Source: Clavibacter phaseoli (GTDB lineage Bacteria > Actinomycetota > Actinomycetes > Actinomycetales > Microbacteriaceae). Taken from it: 64,000 nt of DNA. The notes under the pieces are model-generated. The model made no database searches. It was not told the origin of the DNA and saw only the letters and a list, made by a program, of their open reading frames with translations. Both the position numbers and the translations under genes were made by a program. Below, piece after piece: positions 45,559-54,411 of the stretch. Location: positions 1,116,001 through 1,180,000 of the forward strand of contig NZ_CP040786.1 of NCBI RefSeq assembly GCF_021922925.1. Reading direction: 5' to 3'. The first letter of the stretch is position 1; each line of letters opens with the position of its first letter.

Positions 45559-46946
45559 CGGGCGATGCCCAGCCGCTGGCCCAGCTCGGGCAGCGCGTCC
45601 TGCACGCACCACTGGACCGTGCCCCAGTCGTGCGAGGTGCCCGGGGACATGCTGAGGCGCGTGGCCATCCCGGAGGCGCGCGCGGCCGCCTCCACCTGCT
45701 CGACCTGCGGGCGGTACTGCGCGTCGTCCTCTCCGGCGCAGAAGTAGCCGCTCATGTCCGCGTACGGGCTCATGGCCTCCATGATGGCCGCGGGGAAGGC
45801 CGCCGCGTACTGGGCCTGCGACCCCCCGAATGCCGCCTGCACGGTGTCCGCGCCGATGGTCGGGGCCATCTCGCCGGAGATGTCGACGAGCGAGCCGAAG
45901 ATGTCCGGGTGGGCCGCGCCGAGCTGGGCCGCGCACGTGCCGCCCTGGGAGAAGCCGAGCACTGACCACGCGGTCCGGTCCGGGAGCACGCGCAGGTGGG
46001 CGCGGATCCACGCGGGGACGTCCACCGTGATGTACGTGGCCGATCGCCCGAGCGGCGAGTCCACGCACATGGGGTTGTCCTCCGGCGCGCCGAGCTGGTC
46101 CGGCACGACGACGATCGGCGCCAGGCCGTCGTGCGCGCTCGCGTACTGGTCCATCACCCGGTCGAGCCGACCCGACGCGAACATGTCGAGGGGCGAGCCG
46201 GGCTGCCCGGACATGGCGACCACCACGGGCAGGGCGGGGGCGTCGTCGACGAGCGCGGCGGGCGGCAGGTAGACGAGTGCCTCGCGGGCCGCGAAGCCGG
46301 ACGTCGTCGCCGGGATGGTGGTCGTGCCGAGCCGGCCGCGCGCCGGGAGCGCGCCCGCCGGTCGCCAGCTGTCCTCGAGGGGACCCGCGGACGCCGGCGC
46401 GGCGCCGTCGGGCGTCGGGAGCGCGGAAAGGTCGAGCGGCAGCACGCGGGTGAGGCCGAACGCCGCGGCGACGTTCGGGTACTCCTGCAGGTCGGCGTTG
46501 ATGCCGACGGCGGAGGCGAGCACGACGAGCGGCACGACCAGGACGCCGACGGCCGTGTGCAGGACGCGGAGGCGGCGCGGCGGCGGCGTGGATCCCCCGA
46601 CGCCCGTGAGGCTGCGCCCTCCCCGGGCGAGCGCGATGGCCGCCAGCCCGAGGCCCGTGCCGCCGATGGCCGTCCACCCCCGCGTGCCGGTCGAGAGGAC
46701 CACGCCGAAGAGGTCGAGGACGTCGCCGAGCACGAACGCGACGGCGAGGCCGACGAGGGCGCCGAGCCCCGCGGCGAGGGCGGTCTCCGCCAGGGTGCGC
46801 CGCGGATCCGCCGCCCGGGCCCCGCGGCGGACGCGCGCGCGGCGGGCGACGACGGACAGGAGCACGAGCAGGATCGCCGGTGCGAGGGCCGCCGCGGTCA
46901 CGAAGGAGGCCGAGATGATCGGCAGGTCGGCGAGATCGTGGAGCAC
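45555..46946 (-). CDS. Membrane-anchored alpha/beta esterase, partner of the aminoacyl-lipid synthase
   Basis: 463 aa. Three to four N-terminal membrane helices (to ~residue 160, e.g. VGVLVVPLVVLASAVGI) are followed by an extracytoplasmic esterase domain of the esterase-D/mycolyltransferase (antigen-85-like) type: nucleophile Ser333 in LGFSQGGTCAAQ, DISGEMAPT and a terminal His in PGTSHDWGTVQWC. GTG start with AGAGGA seven bases upstream. It overlaps the MprF-like gene. In Enterococcus and Corynebacterium, hydrolases encoded next to such synthases remove amino acids from lipids, and the same function is likely here. DNPMCVDSPLG and the two Cys pairs suggest disulphides outside the cell. Confidence 0.85.
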   Translation of the reverse strand: MLHDLADLPIISASFVTAAALAPAILLVLLSVVARRARVRRGARAADPRRTLAETALAAGLGALVGLAVAFVLGDVLDLFGVVLSTGTRGWTAIGGTGLGLAAIALARGGRSLTGVGGSTPPPRRLRVLHTAVGVLVVPLVVLASAVGINADLQEYPNVAAAFGLTRVLPLDLSALPTPDGAAPASAGPLEDSWRPAGALPARGRLGTTTIPATTSGFAAREALVYLPPAALVDDAPALPVVVAMSGQPGSPLDMFASGRLDRVMDQYASAHDGLAPIVVVPDQLGAPEDNPMCVDSPLGRSATYITVDVPAWIRAHLRVLPDRTAWSVLGFSQGGTCAAQLGAAHPDIFGSLVDISGEMAPTIGADTVQAAFGGSQAQYAAAFPAAIMEAMSPYADMSGYFCAGEDDAQYRPQVEQVEAAARASGMATRLSMSPGTSHDWGTVQWCVQDALPELGQRLGIAR

Positions 46947-47027
46947 GGATGGTCCTCTGGGGCGGGAGCGGCAGCGATCGAATCTAGCCCACCCGATCCT
47001 GGGCGAGCGGGGTGGCGCGGCGAGCGG

Positions 47028-47714
47028 CTAGCCCTCGGCCGGGGATCCGTTCAGCCGGTGCTCGAAGGCGAAGACCACGAGCTGCACGCGGTCGCGGAGG
47101 CTCAGCTTCGCGAGGATGCGGCTGACGTGCGTCTTCACCGTCGCCTCGCTGAGGAACTCCGCCTGCGCGATCTCCGCGTTGCTGAGGCCGCGCGCCGCGA
47201 GGACGAAGATCTCCCGCTCGCGCGAGGTCAGCGACGCGAACGCGGGCGGCGCCACGCGCGGCCGGGAGCCCGGGTCGAAGTGCTCCAGCAGCTGCCGCGT
47301 CGCCGACGCGGCGATGACCGAGTTGCCGGCGTGGACGGTGCGGATCGCGGCCAGCAGGAACTCGGGGTCGGCGTCCTTCAGCACGAAGCCGCTCGCCCCC
47401 GCGCGGATGGCGCGCGCGGCGCTCTCGTCGAGGTCGAAGGTCGTGAGCACCAGGACGCGCGGCGGGCGCTCGCCGCGCGCGTCCGCGGACCGCAGGACCT
47501 CCGCCGTGGCCTGGATCCCGTCCATCACGGGCATGCGGATGTCCATGAGGATCACGTCGGGGCGCTCGCGCTGCGCCAGCTCCACGGCCTCCTGGCCGTT
47601 GGCGGCGTCGCCCGCGAACTCGAGGTCGGGCTGCGAGGAGATGAGCATGCGGACGCCCGTGCGGAACAGGGCCTGGTCGTCGACCAGGGCGACGCGGATG
47701 GGTGGGGTGGGCAC
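47028..47714 (-). CDS. NarL/LuxR-type response regulator
   Basis: 228 aa. Receiver domain 1-~125 with acidic pocket Asp12-Asp13, phospho-acceptor Asp58 (VILMDIRMPVMDG), Thr in VLTTFDLDE and Lys in FVLKDADPE. C-terminal LuxR helix-turn-helix ~160-225: LTSREREIFVLAARGLSNAEIAQAEFLSEATVKTHVSRILAKL. GTG start with GAAGGA at six bases. Encoded 54 bp after its partner kinase. The target genes are unknown; the adjacent aminoacyl-lipid operon (next in the same direction) is a candidate because such systems often answer cell-envelope stress. Confidence 0.95.
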   Translation of the reverse strand: MPTPPIRVALVDDQALFRTGVRMLISSQPDLEFAGDAANGQEAVELAQRERPDVILMDIRMPVMDGIQATAEVLRSADARGERPPRVLVLTTFDLDESAARAIRAGASGFVLKDADPEFLLAAIRTVHAGNSVIAASATRQLLEHFDPGSRPRVAPPAFASLTSREREIFVLAARGLSNAEIAQAEFLSEATVKTHVSRILAKLSLRDRVQLVVFAFEHRLNGSPAEG

Positions 47715-47768
47715 GGGGGTCCTTCGATCGGGGTCGGGTGGGCAGAGGGCGTCGCGGGGCGCGACGGG

Positions 47769-49271
47769 TCAGGATCCGGCGGGCCGGTCGTCGCGGACGC
47801 GCCGAGCCGCGGAGGCAGCGGCCCCGCGGGCGGCCGCGGTGCGGTGCGGGCTGACGGGCCGTGCGGGCGTCGCGGTCCCCGCTGCCGCGGCCTCCGGCGG
47901 GAACAGCTCGTCGAGCGTGAGGGGGCGGCTGGGCGCGTCCGCCCCGGTGCCGACGGACGCGCCGGCGACGGGCACGCGGGGCACCGGGCGCGTGGCGGGG
48001 GCGAACGGGATCCACGCCGACACGGTCCACACGCCCTCGCGCACGCCCGCCGAGAAGCGCCCGCCCGACAGCGTGGCGCGCTCGCGCATCCCGGCCAGGC
48101 CGTGGCCGACCGGCTGGGTCGGGGTGGCGGGCGCGGGCGGCAGCACGGGGAGGGCGATGATGCCCGTCGTGGCGCGGGCGGGGCGCACCGGATCCGGCAG
48201 GGTCCGGCTCCGCACCGACACCGAGACGCCGTCCGGCTCCCACGCGAGCTCGACCTCGACGGGGTGCCCGACGTCGCCGTGCCGCAGGACGTTGGTGAGC
48301 GCCTCCTGCACGATCCGGTACACGGCGAGCTGCTGCCCGGTGCCGAACTCGCCGGGCTGTCCCGTCTCCGCGAACTGGATGGTGAGGCCCGTCGAGCGCA
48401 TCTGGTCGATGAGGTCGCTCAGCTCCTTGAGCTCGGGCTGCGGGGTGTCGTCCTCGCTGTGCCGCAGCTGCGCCAGGAGGATCCGCACGTCGCCGAGCGC
48501 CTGCCGGGCGGTCGTGGAGATGGTGCGGAGCGCCTGGTCGGCGGCGTCGGGGTCCACGAGCCGGGCGTAGCGCGCGCCGTCGGCCTGCGCGATCACCACG
48601 GCGAGCGAGTGCGCGACGACGTCGTGCATGTCGCGCGCGATGCGGTTCCGCTCCTGCTCGATGACCACGTCCTGCAGCGCCCGCGCCTGGTCGCGCTCGG
48701 CCGCCTCCTGCGCGTCCCGGCTCGCGTGCGACGCGCGCGACGCGACGACGAGGCGGCCCGCCGTCCACGACGCGAGGAGCACGCTCCAGGCGCAGAGCAG
48801 GAGGAACAGGAAGAGCGTGGCGAAGTCGGCCCACTCCCCCGTGCTGAACGCGAGCCGGCCGACCGGGACGCGGCCCGCGGCGTAGGACAGGTAGGAGGCG
48901 GCGACCACGCCGCCGACGATCGCGGACGCGAGGCCCAGGGCGCGCGTGACGCGGCTGCCGTAGGCGGCGGTGCAGTAGACGACGCCCGCGATGGCGATGT
49001 CGCCGGGCTCGACGGTCGCCCCCGCTCCCATCTGGATGATCGCGCCCGCCCAGGCGACGGCGAGCGACAGCCCCGGCGCGGCCCGGCGGACGGCCAGGGC
49101 CGCGCCCATGAGGAGCACGAGGACGAGCGAGACCTCGGAGGTCGCGAAGGAGAAGACCCCGAACGCGCTCGCGGCGGCGACGCCGATCGACCCGGGGGCG
49201 AGGAGGACGACGAACGCCACGGCGAGGACGACGTCGAGGACGAGCTGGTACCTCGGGATCCGTCGGAGCAT
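47769..49271 (-). CDS. Sensor histidine kinase (HisKA_3 type)
   Basis: 500 aa. Five or six N-terminal membrane helices (to ~172) with almost no extracellular domain, then a coiled linker and the H-box IEQERNRIARDMHDVVAHSLAV with phospho-accepting His216. The ATP domain contains IVQEALTNVLRHG (N-box) and GHGLAGMRERATLSGG (G-box). After the last strand (VWTVSAWIPF, ~residue 420) an ~80-residue Pro/Ala/Arg-rich tail follows, not typical of the family. The intramembrane-sensing layout resembles LiaS/DesK-type kinases of envelope stress. ATG with TACGGT six bases upstream; leaderless start likely. Confidence 0.94.
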   Translation of the reverse strand: MLRRIPRYQLVLDVVLAVAFVVLLAPGSIGVAAASAFGVFSFATSEVSLVLVLLMGAALAVRRAAPGLSLAVAWAGAIIQMGAGATVEPGDIAIAGVVYCTAAYGSRVTRALGLASAIVGGVVAASYLSYAAGRVPVGRLAFSTGEWADFATLFLFLLLCAWSVLLASWTAGRLVVASRASHASRDAQEAAERDQARALQDVVIEQERNRIARDMHDVVAHSLAVVIAQADGARYARLVDPDAADQALRTISTTARQALGDVRILLAQLRHSEDDTPQPELKELSDLIDQMRSTGLTIQFAETGQPGEFGTGQQLAVYRIVQEALTNVLRHGDVGHPVEVELAWEPDGVSVSVRSRTLPDPVRPARATTGIIALPVLPPAPATPTQPVGHGLAGMRERATLSGGRFSAGVREGVWTVSAWIPFAPATRPVPRVPVAGASVGTGADAPSRPLTLDELFPPEAAAAGTATPARPVSPHRTAAARGAAASAARRVRDDRPAGS

Positions 49272-49277
49272 GCGACC

Positions 49278-49283
49278 ACCGTA
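49278..49283 (-). promoter_or_regulatory. -10 element TACGGT of the sensor kinase gene
   Basis: TACGGT-GGTCGC-ATG; 14 of 15 bases are identical to the -10-to-start region of the leuA leader peptide. No Shine-Dalgarno. Confidence 0.55.
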
Positions 49284-49307
49284 CGTGCCGCGTCCGGCCC
49301 AGGCGCC

Positions 49308-49320
49308 CTCGGCGGCCGAG
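49308..49320 (-). terminator. Small hairpin in the era-kinase gap
   Basis: CTCGG/CCGAG with a 3-base loop, nested in GC-rich imperfect repeats (GGCGCC at 49302-49307 and 49333-49338). Possible end of the hrcA-era transcript. Confidence 0.35.
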
Positions 49321-49381
49321 GATCCCCGCGGAGGCGCCCCGATCTCATCCGCGGGATGTACGCGGGCGCCCGGCCCGCGGA

Positions 49382-50446
49382 TCAGAACCCGAGGCGGCCG
49401 AGCAGCTTCGGGTCGCGCTGCCAGTCCTTGGCGATCTTCACGCGCAGGGACAGGAACACGCGCGTGCCGACGAGCGGCTCGATCTGCGCGCGCGCCACCT
49501 GCCCGACGTGCTTCAGCCGCGAGCCCTGCGCCCCGATGACGATGCCCTTCTGGCTGTCGCGCTCGACGAAGAGGTTCGCGTAGATCTCGAGCAGCTCCTT
49601 GTCCTCGCGCTGGATCATGTCGTCGATGGTGACGGCGAGCGAGTGCGGCAGCTCGTCCTGCACTCCCTCGAGCGCGGCCTCGCGGATGAGCTCCGAGATC
49701 CGCGCCTCGAGCCCCTCCTCGGTGACGGCGTCGGACGGGTAGAGCTGCTCCGAGACGGGCAGCGCCCTGAGGAGCTCGCCCACGAGCGCGTCGAGCTGGA
49801 TCGCCTCCACGGCCGAGACGGGCACGATCGCGTCCCAGTCGCGCAGCTCCTGCACGGCGAGCAGCTGCTCGGCGACCGCGTGGCGGGAGGCGGAGTCGGT
49901 CTTCGTGACGATCGCGATCTTGCGGGCCCGCGGGTACTCGTCGAGCTGGTCGTTGATGAAGCGGTCGCCCGGGCCGATCCGCTCGTCCGCGGGGATGCAC
50001 AGCCCGATGACGTCGACGTCGCCGAGCGTGGTCTGCACGAGCGCGTTCAGCCGCTCGCCGAGGAGCGTGCGCGGGCGGTGGATCCCGGGGGTGTCGACGA
50101 GGATCAGCTGCCCGTCCGGCCGGTGCACGATGCCGCGGATGGCCTTGCGCGTCGTCTGCGGCTTGGAGCTCGTGATGGCGACCTTCTCGCCCACCAGCGC
50201 GTTCGTCAGCGTCGACTTGCCGACGTTGGGGCGGCCGACGAAGGAGACGAAGCCCGCGCGGTAGGCGGGCGCTCCCCCGCGCGGCTTGCGCGCGGCGCGC
50301 GACGGCTCGGCGGCGCGGTCGATGCCCCAGGCCTCGTCGGACAGCGGCGCGGGCGCGGCCGTCGCGTCGATCGCCACGGTGTCGGCGGTCGTTTCGTCGA
50401 CGGGCGCGTCGCCCGCGGTCGTCTCGTCGTCCCGGGGATCAGTCAT
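49382..50446 (-). CDS. era: GTPase Era (ribosome small-subunit assembly)
   Basis: 354 aa, about 50 longer than Escherichia coli Era because of an acidic, Ala/Thr-rich N-terminal extension of ~63 residues. GTP-binding motifs: G1 GRPNVGKST (71-79), G3 DTPG, and G4 TKTD in place of NKxD, a variant common in actinobacteria. The C-terminal KH domain with DSQKGIVIGAQGSRLKHVG binds the 3' end of 16S rRNA. It overlaps the preceding CBS-protein gene by 8 bp and is the last gene of the hrcA-era run. Confidence 0.97.
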   Translation of the reverse strand: MTDPRDDETTAGDAPVDETTADTVAIDATAAPAPLSDEAWGIDRAAEPSRAARKPRGGAPAYRAGFVSFVGRPNVGKSTLTNALVGEKVAITSSKPQTTRKAIRGIVHRPDGQLILVDTPGIHRPRTLLGERLNALVQTTLGDVDVIGLCIPADERIGPGDRFINDQLDEYPRARKIAIVTKTDSASRHAVAEQLLAVQELRDWDAIVPVSAVEAIQLDALVGELLRALPVSEQLYPSDAVTEEGLEARISELIREAALEGVQDELPHSLAVTIDDMIQREDKELLEIYANLFVERDSQKGIVIGAQGSRLKHVGQVARAQIEPLVGTRVFLSLRVKIAKDWQRDPKLLGRLGF

Positions 50447-51764
50447 GGTCGTGTCCTCTGCTGGCGGCGGCGCCCGCGGGGGCCGCCTCGTGGTCGTCGT
50501 CGTCGGCGTCGCCCGCGCGGTCGCGCTCGACGAGGATCGTGCTGATGCGGGTGCGGCGCCCCTCGACCCGGTCGGCCGTGAGGACGAGGCCGCCGACGCG
50601 CACCACGGATCCGCGCTCGGGCAGGCGCCCCAGGGTCTTCGCGAGAAGGCCGCCGGCGCTGTCCACGTCGTCGTCGTCGAGCTCGAGCCCGAACAGGTCG
50701 CCCAGCTCGTCGATCGGCAGCCGGGCGCTCACACGGTACACGCCGTCCCCCAGGTCCTCGAACTCGGGCACGTCGCGGTCGTACTCGTCGCTGATGTCGC
50801 CCACGAGCTCCTCGATGAGGTCCTCGAGGGTGACGAGCCCGGCGATGCCGCCGTACTCGTCCACCACCATCGCGAGGTGGTTGGACTCGAGCTGCATCTG
50901 CCGGAGCAGCGCGTCGGCCTTCTGCGACTCGGGCACGAACACGGCGGGGCGCGCGAGCTGGTCCACCGTCATGCGCTCCGCCTCCTCGGGCCGCTCGTAG
51001 ACCATGCGCGCGAGGTCGCGCAGGTACAGCACGCCCTCGATCTCGTCGGAGTCGCGACCGGTGACCGGTGCGCGCGAGATGCCGCGGGAGAGGAAGAGGC
51101 CGAGCGCGGATCCGACGTGCACGGTCTGCTCCACCACCACCATGTCGGTGCGCGGGATCATCACCTCGCGCACGACCGTGTCGTTGAACTCGAAGATGGA
51201 GTGGATGAGCTCCCGGTCGTCCTCCTCGAGCACCTCCAGCTCCGTGGCCTCGTCGACCATGCTGAGGAGCTGCTCCTCGCTGGTGAACGTCGCGACGGTC
51301 TTGGGGCGGCCGGGCGTGACGCGGTTGCCGAGGGCGACGAGCGCGTCGGCGACCGGCCCGATGGAGACGCGGATCCCCCGCACGAGCAGCGCCGTCCACG
51401 CCAGCAGCGGGCGCGCGTGCACGCGGCCGACGGAGCGCGGGCTCGCGCCCACCAGCACGAAGGAGACGGCCGTCATGATCGCGGCGGCCACGAGCATCGT
51501 GATCCACCACTCGTCGATCGTGTAGGCGAGCGCCAGCGTCACGAGCACGGCGGCGCTCGTCTCCGCGACGATGCGCACGAAGCTCAGCGAGTTGACGTAC
51601 GCGCCGGTGTCGGTGGAGATGGCGAGCATCGACCGGCGGGCGCGCGAGGTGATCGCGAGCTCCTGGATGTCCGCGCGGGACAGCGAGGAGATGGCCGACT
51701 CGGCGGCGGCGAACAGGCCGCCGAGGACGACCAGGAGGAACGCGGGGAGGAGGAGGGCGAGCAT
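50439..51764 (-). CDS. Hemolysin family/CorC-type protein with CNNM and CBS domains
   Basis: 441 aa. N-terminal CNNM (DUF21) membrane domain with three to four helices (LLLPAFLLVVLGGLFAAAESA and AAAIMTAVSFVLVGASPR), then two CBS domains (~195-320) with the conserved VVREVMIPRTDMVVVE and LAMVVDEYGGIAGLVTLEDLIEELVG, then the small CorC_HlyC domain (VSARLPIDELGDLFGLEL). Members are linked to Mg2+ or other cation export and resistance. A His/Asp-rich tail (RGHDHD) ends the protein. It sits between ybeY and era, the usual actinobacterial position. The old name hemolysin is not supported by function. Confidence 0.94.
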   Translation of the reverse strand: MLALLLPAFLLVVLGGLFAAAESAISSLSRADIQELAITSRARRSMLAISTDTGAYVNSLSFVRIVAETSAAVLVTLALAYTIDEWWITMLVAAAIMTAVSFVLVGASPRSVGRVHARPLLAWTALLVRGIRVSIGPVADALVALGNRVTPGRPKTVATFTSEEQLLSMVDEATELEVLEEDDRELIHSIFEFNDTVVREVMIPRTDMVVVEQTVHVGSALGLFLSRGISRAPVTGRDSDEIEGVLYLRDLARMVYERPEEAERMTVDQLARPAVFVPESQKADALLRQMQLESNHLAMVVDEYGGIAGLVTLEDLIEELVGDISDEYDRDVPEFEDLGDGVYRVSARLPIDELGDLFGLELDDDDVDSAGGLLAKTLGRLPERGSVVRVGGLVLTADRVEGRRTRISTILVERDRAGDADDDDHEAAPAGAAASRGHDHD

Positions 51765-51774
51765 CGGCTGCGGG

Positions 51775-52236
51775 TCAGCGCCCGCGCTCGCTCATGGCGA
51801 ACCCGATCAGGATGTCGCGCTGGAGCCCGAACATCTCGCGCTCCTCGTCGGGCTCGGCGTGGTCGAAGCCGAGCAGGTGCAGGATGCCATGCGCCGTGAG
51901 CAGCAGGATCTCCTCCATCGTGGAGTGCCCCGCCGTCACCGCCTGCTCGGCCGCGACCTGCGGGCACACGACGATGTCGCCGAGGAGGCCGGCGGGAGTG
52001 GGGCGGTCCTCGGTGCCGGGGCGCAGCTCGTCCATCGGGAAGCTGAGGACGTCGGTGGGGCCCGGCTCGTCCATCCACTGCACGTGCAGCTGCTCCATGG
52101 CGCCCTCGTCCACCATCACGATGGCGAGCTCGGCGTCGGGGTGCACGTGCAGGGTGTCGAGGGCGTAGGTGGCGAGGCGCTGGATGAGCGGCTCGTCGAC
52201 CTCGATAGCCGACTCGTTGTTGATCTCGATGCTCAT
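51775..52236 (-). CDS. ybeY: Endoribonuclease YbeY (rRNA maturation factor)
   Basis: 153 aa. The zinc site [11 protein letters not shown] places ligands at His116, His120 and His126; the conserved LSFPMDE and LLGDIVVCP segments are present. YbeY takes part in 16S rRNA 3'-end processing and ribosome quality control, together with Era, encoded two genes downstream. ATG overlaps the phoH stop (ATGA), so the pair is probably co-translated. Confidence 0.96.
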   Translation of the reverse strand: MSIEINNESAIEVDEPLIQRLATYALDTLHVHPDAELAIVMVDEGAMEQLHVQWMDEPGPTDVLSFPMDELRPGTEDRPTPAGLLGDIVVCPQVAAEQAVTAGHSTMEEILLLTAHGILHLLGFDHAEPDEEREMFGLQRDILIGFAMSERGR

Positions 52237-53282
52237 CGGGTGCTCCCAGGGGCGGTGCGGCGCTCGGCGCGGAGGTGGTCGGCGGCCTTGCGCTCCGCGT
52301 CGTAGCGCGTGTACGCGTCCACGATGCGCCCGACCAGGGTGTGCCGCACGACGTCGTCGCTCGTGAGGCGGGAGAAGTGGATGTCGTCCATGCCGTCGAG
52401 CACGCGCGTGACGAGCTGCAGGCCGCTGGACCCGGTGGGCAGGTCGACCTGCGTGATGTCGCCCGTGACGACCATCTTCGAGCCGAAGCCGAGACGGGTC
52501 AGGAACATCTTCATCTGCTCGGGCGTGGTGTTCTGCGCCTCGTCGAGCACGACGAACGCGTTGTTCAGCGTGCGGCCGCGCATGTAGGCGAGCGGGGCGA
52601 CCTCGATCGTGTTCGAGGCCATGAGCTTCGGGACGAGCTCCGGATCCATCATCTCGTTGAGCGCGTCGAACAGCGGGCGGAGGTACGGGTCGATCTTGTC
52701 GGTGAGCGATCCCGGCAGGTAGCCGAGCCGCTCGCCCGCCTCGACGGCCGGGCGCGTGAGGATGATGCGCTCGACCTCCTTGCGCTGCAGCGCCTGGACG
52801 GCCTTCGCCATCGCGAGGTACGTCTTGCCGGTGCCGGCGGGGCCGATGCCGAACACGATCGTGTTCTCGTCGATGGCCTGCACGTACTGCTTCTGGCCCT
52901 GCGTCTTCGGCCGGACGGTGCGGCCGCGCGACTGCACGATGGCCTCGCTCAGCACGTCGGACAGGGTCCGCGCGTCGTCCTCGCCGAGCCTGCGCGCGCT
53001 CGTCTCGATCTCCTGGGGTTCCACGTGCTGTCCGTCCTCCACCATCGCCACGACCTCGTCGATGAGCCGACGGGCCGCGGCCACGTCCGCCCGGGTGCCG
53101 ACGAGCGTGATCTCGTTCCCGCGGACCCGGACGTCGACGTCCGGGTGCTCGCGCTCGATCTGCCGGAGCAGCCGGTCCTGAGGCCCGAGGAGGCGCACCA
53201 TGAGCACGCCGTCCATCGTCGCCGTCTGCTCGACGCGGTCCTCGTGGGCCGCCGCGCCGCCCCGCGGGTCAGAGCCCGACAT
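52233..53282 (-). CDS. phoH: PhoH family ATPase
   Basis: 349 aa. N-terminal KH-like segment ([27 protein letters not shown]), then the PhoH NTPase domain with P-loop [10 protein letters not shown] (145-154) and Walker [34 protein letters not shown] is the family signature. Members are thought to be RNA helicase-like and act with YbeY in RNA metabolism. The annotated ATG at 53282 overlaps the HIT gene end by 14 bp; internal ATGs at MDGVLM (residues 23-28) are alternatives that would remove the overlap. Confidence 0.95.
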   Translation of the reverse strand: MSGSDPRGGAAAHEDRVEQTATMDGVLMVRLLGPQDRLLRQIEREHPDVDVRVRGNEITLVGTRADVAAARRLIDEVVAMVEDGQHVEPQEIETSARRLGEDDARTLSDVLSEAIVQSRGRTVRPKTQGQKQYVQAIDENTIVFGIGPAGTGKTYLAMAKAVQALQRKEVERIILTRPAVEAGERLGYLPGSLTDKIDPYLRPLFDALNEMMDPELVPKLMASNTIEVAPLAYMRGRTLNNAFVVLDEAQNTTPEQMKMFLTRLGFGSKMVVTGDITQVDLPTGSSGLQLVTRVLDGMDDIHFSRLTSDDVVRHTLVGRIVDAYTRYDAERKAADHLRAERRTAPGSTR

Positions 53283-53628
53283 GGTCCTCCCGGCCGCCGA
53301 AGCCGGCGAGGACGTGCGCGTGCACGTGGGACACGGTCTGGCCGGCGTCGGCCCCCGTGTTGAAGACGAGGCGGAACTGCCCGCCCGCGCGCTCGGCGGC
53401 GATGCGCGACGCGAGTCCGACGACCTCCGCGAGGAGCCCGGGGTCGCCCGCGGCGAGCTCGACGACGTCGCGGTACGCGGCCGACTTGGGCACCACGAGC
53501 ACGTGCACGGGCGCCTTGGGCGCGATGTCCTCGAAGGCGATGACGCGGTCGGTCTCCGCGACGATCTCGGCCGGGATCTCGCGCGCGACGATGCGCTCGA
53601 AGACGGTGGGCTCTGCGGTGCTGGTCAT
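53269..53628 (-). CDS. HIT family (histidine triad) nucleotide hydrolase
   Basis: 119 aa HINT-type protein. The triad HVHAHVL has His101, His103 and His105; the N-terminal VFERIVAREIPAEIVAETDRVIAFEDIAPKAPVHVLVVPK is classic for HinT, an AMP-lysine/aminoacyl-adenylate hydrolase. No Shine-Dalgarno upstream; TAGGCT is exactly six bases before the ATG and lies beyond the rsmE stop, so this gene likely has its own leaderless promoter inside the hrcA-era cluster. Confidence 0.95.
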   Translation of the reverse strand: MTSTAEPTVFERIVAREIPAEIVAETDRVIAFEDIAPKAPVHVLVVPKSAAYRDVVELAAGDPGLLAEVVGLASRIAAERAGGQFRLVFNTGADAGQTVSHVHAHVLAGFGGREDHVGL

Positions 53629-53634
53629 GCGCCC

Positions 53635-53640
53635 AGCCTA
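53635..53640 (-). promoter_or_regulatory. -10 element TAGGCT of the HIT gene
   Basis: TAGGCT-GGGCGC-ATG, in the 28-bp gap after rsmE; an internal promoter for HIT-phoH-ybeY-CBS-era. Confidence 0.55.
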
Positions 53641-53656
53641 CGCGGGACCTGCGACG

Positions 53657-54409
53657 TCACCAGCGCCCGAGCGCGGCGTTGACGAGCGCCAGCGCGGCGG
53701 GACCGGCGGTGGACGTGCGGAGGATCCCCGGTCCGAGCGCCACCGGGATCGCGCCCTCCGCCCGCAGCGCCTCGACCTCGGCCGGGCTGATGCCGCCCTC
53801 GGGTCCGACCACGAGCAGCACGTCGGTCGCGGCGTCGCCCTCGGCCGTCGTCAGGTCGAGCCGCGACAGCCGCGCCTCGGCGGTCGGGTCGAGCACGAGA
53901 ACGCGCGCGGTCGCGGCCAGGCGCACGAGGTCCTTGGTCGTCGCGAGCGGCTCCACCTCGGGCACGCGGGGGCGGATGGACTGCTTCACGGCCTCGCGGA
54001 CGATCGCCCGCCAGCGCTCCCGGCCCTTGGCGACCTTCTGGCCCTCCCAGCGCGAGACGGAGCGCTGGGCCTGCCACGGGATCACGGCGTCGACGCCGAG
54101 CTCGGTCGCCGCCTGCACCGCGAGCTCGTCGCGGTCGCCCTTCGCCAGCGCCTGCACGAGGACGACGCGCGGCGAGGGATCGGGGTGCGCCTCGACGGAC
54201 TCCACGCGGAGCTCGAGCCGCTGCGGATCCGCCGTCGTGACGACGCAGGACGCGATGGTGCCCTGCCCGTCGCCGACGAGCAGGCCCTCCCCCGCGCGCA
54301 CCCGGCTCACCGTCACCGCGTGCCGCGACTCCTGCGGCCCGAGCGCGACGACGCGGCCGACGGCGAGGTCGGCCGCGTCGAGGTCGTCCGCGAGGTGGAA
54401 GTGCGCCAC
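53657..54409 (-). CDS. rsmE: 16S rRNA (uracil-1498-N3) methyltransferase
   Basis: 250 aa SPOUT-class enzyme that methylates U1498 of 16S rRNA. GTG start two bases after the dnaJ stop (TGACC-GTG). The N-terminal PUA-like part (GPQESRHAVTVSRVRAGEGLLVGDGQG) is followed by LVQALAKGDRDELAVQAATELGV and the knot motifs LLVVGPEGGISPAEV and LGPGILRTSTAGPAAL, which form the S-adenosylmethionine pocket. Its place after dnaJ is conserved in many bacteria. Confidence 0.96.
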   Translation of the reverse strand: MAHFHLADDLDAADLAVGRVVALGPQESRHAVTVSRVRAGEGLLVGDGQGTIASCVVTTADPQRLELRVESVEAHPDPSPRVVLVQALAKGDRDELAVQAATELGVDAVIPWQAQRSVSRWEGQKVAKGRERWRAIVREAVKQSIRPRVPEVEPLATTKDLVRLAATARVLVLDPTAEARLSRLDLTTAEGDAATDVLLVVGPEGGISPAEVEALRAEGAIPVALGPGILRTSTAGPAALALVNAALGRW

Positions 54410-54411
54410 GG

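Noticed and set aside
49841..49930. TKTD instead of NKxD in Era as a defect
   Set aside because: This form of the G4 motif is common in actinobacterial Era proteins and should still bind guanine.
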